A DNA stretch of 40,044 nucleotides from JBOFLG01 sp051657745. GTDB taxonomy: Bacteria; Actinomycetota; Actinomycetes; Actinomycetales; Dermatophilaceae. The position numbers were made by a program, and so were the translations under genes. The stretch covers positions 1 through 40,044 of the forward strand of contig JBOFLG010000128.1 of the NCBI GenBank assembly GCA_051657745.1, given 5' to 3'. How positions within the stretch are numbered: the first letter of the stretch is position 1; each line of letters begins with the position of its first letter. Below, piece after piece: positions 34,771 through 40,044 of the stretch. Under the pieces are notes generated by a model. The model was given only the letters and a program-made list of their open reading frames with translations, did no database searches and had not been told where the DNA came from.

Positions 34771-36000
34771 ATGCTGAGATGGCTCACTGCTGGGGAGTCG
34801 CACGGTCCTGCGCTCGTGGCGACACTTGAAGGTCTGCCGGCCGGGGTCCAGGTCTGTTCCGCCGATATCGCGGCCGCGCTCGCTCGGCGCCGGCTCGGGT
34901 ATGGACGAGGAGCGCGCCAGAAGTTCGAGCAGGATGACGTGGAGTTGCTCGGCGGGGTGCGGCACGGGGTCAGCATGGGCTCACCGGTCGCGATCCGAGT
35001 TGGCAACACCGAGTGGCCGAAGTGGCGCACCGTCATGAGCCCCGACCCGGTGACCGCCGATTCCCTGGCCGCCGCCGACGACATCGGCGCCGAGCGCGAA
35101 CTTGCCCGCAACCGGCCGCTCACCCGCCCGCGCCCCGGGCACGCCGACCTCGTCGGGATGCAGAAGTACGGGTTCACCGAGGCCCGTCCGGTTCTCGAAC
35201 GCGCCTCCGCACGAGAGACCGCCGCGCGGGTGGCCCTGGGCGCGGTGGCGAGCGCCCTGCTCGAGCAGGCGTACGGCATCCGATTGGTGTCGCACACGGT
35301 GGCGATCGGCGGTGCCGGGGTGCCGGATGACGCGCCGCTGCCCACCCGCGCGGATCTCGCGGCCTTGGACGCTGACCCGGTACGGGCCTTCGACCCCGGT
35401 GGGTCAGCGGCGATGGTCGCCGAGATCGAGGCAGCGCATCGGGACGGCGACACCCTGGGTGGCGTGGTCGAGGTGGTGGCCACCGGGCTCCCTCCGGGCC
35501 TGGGGTCGCATGTGCATTGGGACCGTCGCCTCGACGCCCGGTTGGCCGGCGCGCTGATGGGCATCCAGGCGATCAAGGGGGTGGAGGTCGGCGACGGGTT
35601 CCGTACGGCCGCCCGACGCGGGTCGGTCGCCCACGACGAGATGGAGCGGGATCCGGACGGCGTCATCCGGCGGCGCACCGACCGCGCTGGGGGCACCGAG
35701 GGTGGGATGACGGTGGGCGGGCTGCTCCGGGTGCGCGCCGCGATGAAGCCGATTTCCACCGTGCCCCGCGCGCTGTCCACGGTCGACGTGGCGTCGTCCG
35801 AGGCGGCGACCGCGCACCACCAGCGCTCCGATGTCTGCGCGGTGCCGGCGGCGGGAGTGGTGGCGGAGGCGATGGTGGCGCTGGTGCTTGCGGACGCGGC
35901 GTTGGAGAAGTTCGGCGGTGACTCGGTCGCCGAGACCGCCCGCAACCATGCTGCCTATCTCGCTGCGGTGCCGCCCTCGATGCGCACCTGGGACGAGTGA
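34771..36000 (+). CDS. aroC: Chorismate synthase
   Basis: A 409-aa FMN-dependent enzyme producing chorismate from EPSP. It starts MLRWLTAGESHGPALVATLE, then RRLGYGRGARQKFEQDD, RPGHADLVGMQKYG (about 125-138), and the flavin-binding C-terminal part with ERDPDGVIRRRTDRAGGTEG and MKPISTVPRAL. Length is usual. It lies 25 nt after the A24 peptidase, and its stop overlaps the aroK start by one base. Confidence 0.97.
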   Translation: MLRWLTAGESHGPALVATLEGLPAGVQVCSADIAAALARRRLGYGRGARQKFEQDDVELLGGVRHGVSMGSPVAIRVGNTEWPKWRTVMSPDPVTADSLAAADDIGAERELARNRPLTRPRPGHADLVGMQKYGFTEARPVLERASARETAARVALGAVASALLEQAYGIRLVSHTVAIGGAGVPDDAPLPTRADLAALDADPVRAFDPGGSAAMVAEIEAAHRDGDTLGGVVEVVATGLPPGLGSHVHWDRRLDARLAGALMGIQAIKGVEVGDGFRTAARRGSVAHDEMERDPDGVIRRRTDRAGGTEGGMTVGGLLRVRAAMKPISTVPRALSTVDVASSEAATAHHQRSDVCAVPAAGVVAEAMVALVLADAALEKFGGDSVAETARNHAAYLAAVPPSMRTWDE

Positions 36001-36503
36001 TGCCTCGGGTCGTGCTCGTCGGGCCACCCGGCGCGGGGAAATCCACGGTGGGTGCCCTCGTGGCGGAGTTGTTGGGCGTCGACTTTCATGACACCGACGC
36101 AGCGGTCGAGGCGGCGCAGGGCCGGCCGGTCGCCGACCTGTTCGTCGAGGAGGGCGAGGCGTTCTTTCGTGACCTCGAGCGTGCCGAGGTTGCGCGGGCG
36201 CTGGCTGCCGAACCTGGCGTGGTCGCGCTGGGCGGGGGAGCCCCGGTCGACCCGTTGACTGCCGAGGCGCTGCGCGGTCATACCGTGGTCTTCCTCGACG
36301 TCGGCATCGCCGATGCCGCGCCGCGCGTCGGGTTCGACCGCAGCCGGCCGCTGCTCGCGGTCAACCCGCGAGCCTCCTGGGTGCGGCTGATGGCCGAACG
36401 CCGCCCTCGGTACGAAGCGGTGGCGACCCACGCCGTCGATACCGCGGGCCGCGACGCCGATGACGTCGCGCGCGAGGTGGCCGCGCTGGTGGGCACGTCA
36501 TGA
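36000..36503 (+). CDS. aroK: Shikimate kinase
   Basis: A 167-aa kinase with the P-loop GPPGAGKST (8-16), a DTD-type shikimate binder in FHDTDAAVEAAQG, GGGAPVDP for the substrate site, and FDRSRPLLAV near residue 115. ATG 36000 shares bases with the aroC stop (TGATG); a GTG three bases earlier is possible. It phosphorylates shikimate. It overlaps aroB by 4 nt (ATGA). Confidence 0.95.
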   Translation: MPRVVLVGPPGAGKSTVGALVAELLGVDFHDTDAAVEAAQGRPVADLFVEEGEAFFRDLERAEVARALAAEPGVVALGGGAPVDPLTAEALRGHTVVFLDVGIADAAPRVGFDRSRPLLAVNPRASWVRLMAERRPRYEAVATHAVDTAGRDADDVAREVAALVGTS

Positions 36504-37621
36504 GCGGCGCCGGCACGAGTGGCGCGGGGGTGAGCAGCGGGAGTGGCGCGGGGGCGACCGTCATCCGGGTCGGTGAGCGCTACGACGTTGTGGTCGGGCA
36601 CGGTGTGTCCGACCAGGTGGTCGGGCTCGTCGGGGATGGAGTGCGTCAGGTGCTGCTGGTTCGGCCGGAGCCGTTGGCGCGGGTGGCCGAACCCGTGGTG
36701 GCGGGGCTGCGGGCCGCCGGGCTGGTGGTGCACGAGGCCGCGGTGCCTGACGCCGAGGCGGCGAAGACGTCCGAGGTCGCCGCCGGGTTGTGGGGGCTGC
36801 TCGGTCGTGAGGCGTTCACCAGGACGGATGTCGTGGTGACCGTCGGCGGTGGCACGACCACCGACCTGGGCGGTTTCGTCGCTGCCACCTGGCTGCGTGG
36901 CGTGCGGGTGGTGCACGTGCCGACGACGCTGCTCGCGATGGTCGACGCGGCGGTCGGCGGCAAAACCGGCATCAACACCGACGAGGGAAAGAACCTGGTC
37001 GGGGCGTTCCACGAGCCAGCCGGCGTGCTGTGCGACCTCGACGTGCTCACCACCCTGCCACGGGTGGACCTGGTGGCCGGGCTCGCCGAGGTGATCAAGA
37101 CCGGGTTCATCGCCGACCCACGCATCCTCGAGCTCGTCGAGGCCGACCCTGAAGCAGCCCTGGATCCCGGCGGCGCGGTGCTGCGTGAACTGGTTGAACG
37201 CTCGGTACGGGTCAAGGCTGACGTGGTGGCGCAAGACCTCCGCGAGTCGTACCTGCGAGAGGTGCTCAACTACGGGCACACCCTCGCGCATGCCATCGAA
37301 CAGGTCGAGGGCTACCGGATGCGGCACGGCGAGGCGGTCGCGATCGGGATGGTGTTCGTGGCCGAGTTGGCCGCACGTGCGGGTCGGCTCGCGCCCGAGG
37401 TGGTGGCTCGGCACCGGTCGGTGCTGACGGCCGTGGGGCTGCCGGTGTCGTGGCCGCGGGGTGGGTTTGACGACGTGCTGGCGGCGATGCGGCGCGACAA
37501 GAAGTCACGGGGTGCGGTGCTCCGTTTCGTCGTGCTCGACGATGTCGCCCGCCCGGCACGCTTCGAGTGCCCGGACGAGTCGCTGCTTCGCGCTGCGTTT
37601 GCCACCGTGACCTCTGGGTGA
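36500..37621 (+). CDS. aroB: 3-dehydroquinate synthase
   Basis: A 373-aa enzyme forming 3-dehydroquinate from DAHP. A nonconserved Ser/Gly head (about 1-20) precedes the conserved NAD-binding DVVVTVGGGTTTDLGGFVAA and the metal and substrate residues in VDAAVGGKTGINTDEGKNLV, with LAEVIKTGFIAD and LNYGHTLAHAIEQVEGYRMR (His ligands). Length is typical. It is the last aro gene here; the usual aroQ (type II dehydroquinase) is not present downstream. Confidence 0.96.
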   Translation: MSGAGTSGAGVSSGSGAGATVIRVGERYDVVVGHGVSDQVVGLVGDGVRQVLLVRPEPLARVAEPVVAGLRAAGLVVHEAAVPDAEAAKTSEVAAGLWGLLGREAFTRTDVVVTVGGGTTTDLGGFVAATWLRGVRVVHVPTTLLAMVDAAVGGKTGINTDEGKNLVGAFHEPAGVLCDLDVLTTLPRVDLVAGLAEVIKTGFIADPRILELVEADPEAALDPGGAVLRELVERSVRVKADVVAQDLRESYLREVLNYGHTLAHAIEQVEGYRMRHGEAVAIGMVFVAELAARAGRLAPEVVARHRSVLTAVGLPVSWPRGGFDDVLAAMRRDKKSRGAVLRFVVLDDVARPARFECPDESLLRAAFATVTSG

Positions 37622-37748
37622 CCTCGTCGCCCGCCTGCACATCGCGAGAGCGTGGCGCACTGCCGTTGCCTGCTCCCCGAAGTGTGGTGAGGGGTGACCT
37701 GAGTCGGGCGGGGCGACCGCCGAGAACTGGTGTTCCTGCGCGCCACGC

Positions 37749-37754
37749 TAGACT
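37749..37754 (+). promoter_or_regulatory. Probable -10 element of efp
   Basis: TAGACT is placed 90 nt before the efp start, in a 223-nt gap after aroB. It is the same word as before aspS. The -35 is not clear. The rest of the gap shows no gene. Confidence 0.45.
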
Positions 37755-37844
37755 CGCCGTCGATTCCCACCCTCACGCGCGGGTGGCGCGCGCCCGCACC
37801 ACGCTGCGGCGCGGCATCCGACCGACCAGAAAGCGACACCGCCC

Positions 37845-38405
37845 GTGGCATCGACCAACGACCTGAAGAACGGCCTGGTGCTCAACCTCGAGGGGCAGTT
37901 GTGGTCCGTGGTGGAGTTCCAGCACGTCAAGCCCGGCAAGGGGCCGGCGTTCGTGCGCACCAAGTTGAAGAACGTGCTGTCCGGGAAGGTCGTCGACAAG
38001 ACATTCAACGCCGGCATCAAGGTCGAGACCGCGAACGTCGACAAGCGCACGATGCAGTACCTCTACAACGACGGCACCGACTTCGTGTTCATGGACGCTG
38101 ACACGTATGACCAGCTCCCGGTCAGCCCCGAGGTGGTCGGCGATGTCGCCAAGTACCTGCTGGAGAACCAGGACGTGATCGTCGCCCGCCATGACGGCAC
38201 GGTGCTCTACGTCGAATTGCCAGCCTCGGTCGTGCTCGAGATCACCTACACCGAGCCGGGCCTGCAGGGCGACCGCTCCACCGGTGGCACCAAGCCGGCC
38301 ACGCTCGAGACCGGTGCTGAGATCGCGGTACCGCTGTTCCTCGAGACCGGCACCAAGGTCAAGGTCGACACCCGCGACGGGTCCTACCTCGGCCGAGTCA
38401 GCTGA
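37845..38405 (+). CDS. efp: Elongation factor P
   Basis: A 186-aa translation factor for polyproline stalling, normal length. The start MASTNDLKNGLVLNLEGQLW and the tip loop VKPGKGPAFVRTKLKN with Lys32 match the family; this tip Lys is the usual modified residue. Domains II and III are complete, ending GTKVKVDTRDGSYLGRVS. The ribosome site before GTG 37845 is AGAAAG-like. It stands 5 nt before nusB. Confidence 0.97.
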   Translation: MASTNDLKNGLVLNLEGQLWSVVEFQHVKPGKGPAFVRTKLKNVLSGKVVDKTFNAGIKVETANVDKRTMQYLYNDGTDFVFMDADTYDQLPVSPEVVGDVAKYLLENQDVIVARHDGTVLYVELPASVVLEITYTEPGLQGDRSTGGTKPATLETGAEIAVPLFLETGTKVKVDTRDGSYLGRVS

Positions 38406-38409
38406 GACG

Positions 38410-38823
38410 GTGGCTGCCCGGACCAAAGCCCGCAAGCGCGCGCTGGACCTGCTTTTCGAGGCTGAGCAGCGCGGGATGGACGCTGGCGCGCTGTTGCGTG
38501 AGCGGCTCGCAGCGCCAGTGACCGAGGCCCCGCTTGCCGAACTCACTGCCGACCTGGTGAGCGGTGTGGTCGAGCGCCGCGACCAGATCGACGAGTTGCT
38601 CACCACCTACGCGCAGGGCTGGACGCTCACCCGGATGCCGGCGGTCGACCGCGTCATCCTCCGGCTCGGGGCATGGGAAGTGCTGTACTCGCCCGACGTT
38701 CCCGAGACCGTCGCGATCAGCGAATGGGTCTCTCTCGCCGGCGAACTTTCCACCGACGACAGCCCGCGTTTCGTCGGTGGGCTGCTCGGTCGTCTCGCCG
38801 AGGTCAAGCCCACCCTGGCGTGA
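38410..38823 (+). CDS. nusB: Transcription antitermination factor NusB
   Basis: A 137-aa all-helical protein; GTG 38410 starts MAARTKARKRALDLLFEAEQ, the NusB head. RMPAVDRVILRLGAWEVLYS and PETVAISEWVSLAGELSTDD and FVGGLLGRLA match the family. It binds boxA in rRNA leader RNA with NusE. The frame upstream lies inside efp, a shadow. It follows efp by 4 nt. Confidence 0.95.
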   Translation: MAARTKARKRALDLLFEAEQRGMDAGALLRERLAAPVTEAPLAELTADLVSGVVERRDQIDELLTTYAQGWTLTRMPAVDRVILRLGAWEVLYSPDVPETVAISEWVSLAGELSTDDSPRFVGGLLGRLAEVKPTLA

Positions 38824-38983
38824 CGGCACGACGTCACGGTCGGACGTGCGGGAGGTTCAGCCACATCCGTGCCATGCTCCCCAACTTGTCGGTGGAGCGC
38901 TCGGGCTGCCCCTCGGCTCGGGGAGTGTGTTCGCCACTACCCTGAATCCTCGCCACAGTCGCTCCGTAGCACTGGAGTTCCTC

Positions 38984-40044
38984 ATGTCACGCCGGTACAT
39001 CACCACCGCCATTCCCTATGTGAACTCGACGCCGCATCTGGGCTTCGCGATGGAGTTGGTGGAGGCAGACGTCATGGCGCGCCATTGGCGGCACCGCGGA
39101 CACGACGTCCGGTTCCTCACCGGCACCGACGACAACTCACTCAAGAACGCCATCGCGGCTGAAGCCGAGGGCATCCCGACCGGTGAACTCGTCGAGCGAA
39201 ATGCGCAGGCGTTCCACGACCTGCGCGGGCCGCTCCAGATCAGCGTCGACGACTTCATCCGCACGAGCGCGGACCCCCGGCACCAGGCCGGCGTCGAACG
39301 CCTGTGGCGGGCCTCCCGGGACGCCGGTGACCTTTACCGCACGCACTACACAGGTCTGTACTGCGTGGGCTGCGAACAGTTCTATGCCGAGGCCGAGCTG
39401 GTCGACCGCCTCTGCCCGGAGCACGCGACTGCACCACAGTCGGTGAGCGAGGAGAACTGGTTCTTCCGGCTGTCCGCCTACCAGGACCGGCTCCGAGAGT
39501 TGATCGAGAGCGGCCAACTTCGGATCGAGCCGCCGAGCCGCCGCAACGAGGTGCTCGGCTTCATCCGGCAGGGCCTGCAGGACTTCTCGATCTCCCGGTC
39601 GACCGAGCGCGCCCGCGGCTGGGGTATCGAGGTGCCGGACGACCCGGGCCAGGTCGTCTACGTGTGGTGGGACGCGCTGGGCAACTACATCACCGCACTC
39701 GACTACGGCACCGACGGCGAGAACTACCACGCCTGGTGGGAGAACTCGGACACGCGCACGCACGTCATCGGCAAGGGCATCGTCCGCTTCCACGCCGTCT
39801 ACTGGCCGGCGATGCTGATGAGCGCCAGGGCAGCCGCTGCCGACCGAGATCTTCGTGCACGACTACCTCACGGTCGATGGCCGCAAACTCGGGAAGAGCC
39901 TGGGTAACGCGATCGACCCGGTCGCGATTGTCGACGAGTACGGCACCGATGCGCTGCGCTGGTGGCTGGTCCGCGAGGTGCCGTTGGTGGGTGATGTGGA
40001 CTTCACCACCGAGCGGATGGTCGGCCGGTATCACGACGACCTGG
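38984..40044 (+). pseudogene. metG: Methionyl-tRNA synthetase, frameshifted and cut by the window edge
   Basis: ATG 38984 starts MSRRYITTAIPYVNSTPHLG with the HIGH motif as HLGF (18-21). A zinc knuckle YCVGCEQFYAEAELVDRLCP follows at about residue 125, then VYVWWDALGNYITALDYG and GKGIVRFHAVYWPAMLMSA. An extra base at about 39827 breaks the frame; a shift restores GQPLPTEIFVHDYL, GRKLGKSLGN (a KMSKS variant) and LVREVPLVGDVDFTTERMVG to the end of the window. Without the shift the protein ends at 39907. This form of MetRS differs from the usual actinobacterial one and may be a second copy. A sequencing error is also possible. Confidence 0.85.

Overview
The window is a high-GC chromosomal segment from an actinomycete (Actinomycetota, probably a Micrococcales-type organism; the exact genus cannot be named from sequence alone). 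Evidence: GC-rich third codon positions, an actinobacterial 5S rRNA, frequent GTG starts, many 4-base stop/start overlaps, and gene orders matching conserved actinobacterial blocks (tlyA-nadK-recN-steA-steB-pyrG-NUDIX; aspS-rarA-alaS-ruvX-mltG-aroE-A24 peptidase-aroC-aroK-aroB-efp-nusB). I could not run database searches; names rest on motifs, length and synteny.

Layout. 1-591: end of an rRNA operon (23S 3' end, 5S, strong terminator). 640-2530: a TPR protein, then a decayed HAD phosphatase interrupted by an IS30-family remnant. 2533-12668: a tightly packed plus-strand run: a phasin-like basic-tailed protein, a 66-aa protein, TlyA, NadK, RecN, SteA, SteB/MctB-like, then a MraY/WecA-like transferase, a MurJ-like flippase and a GT4 glycosyltransferase. 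12818-15296: CTP synthase and an ADP-ribose-type NUDIX hydrolase. 15293-17394 (minus): a TasA/CalY-like secreted protein and a SipW-type signal peptidase fused to a LamG lectin-like domain. 17580-20174: a YchJ-family protein, a small membrane protein and a large lipoprotein. 20372-25771: AspRS, an alpha/beta hydrolase, a decayed GNAT gene, a DinB/DUF664 gene with an early nonsense codon, and RarA. 25889-28840: an accessory stretch (NUDIX plus HTH regulator, small Cys protein, long non-coding DNA). 28846-38823: alaS, ruvX, mltG, the shikimate genes aroE/aroC/aroK/aroB with a prepilin peptidase, efp and nusB. 38984-end: a MetRS gene with a frameshift, cut by the window edge.

How the genes work together. 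The left half joins ribosome modification (TlyA), NAD(P) supply (NadK), DNA repair (RecN) and septation (SteA/SteB) with a three-gene lipid-linked glycan module that may act at the septum or envelope. The right half is housekeeping: tRNA charging, repair, peptidoglycan chain termination (MltG) and chorismate synthesis. The most unusual locus is the SipW-type peptidase whose C-terminal half looks like one of its own secreted substrates, beside a TasA-like partner. The window also shows several signs of local decay: the HAD gene, the IS30 copy, the GNAT gene, the DinB nonsense codon and the metG frameshift.
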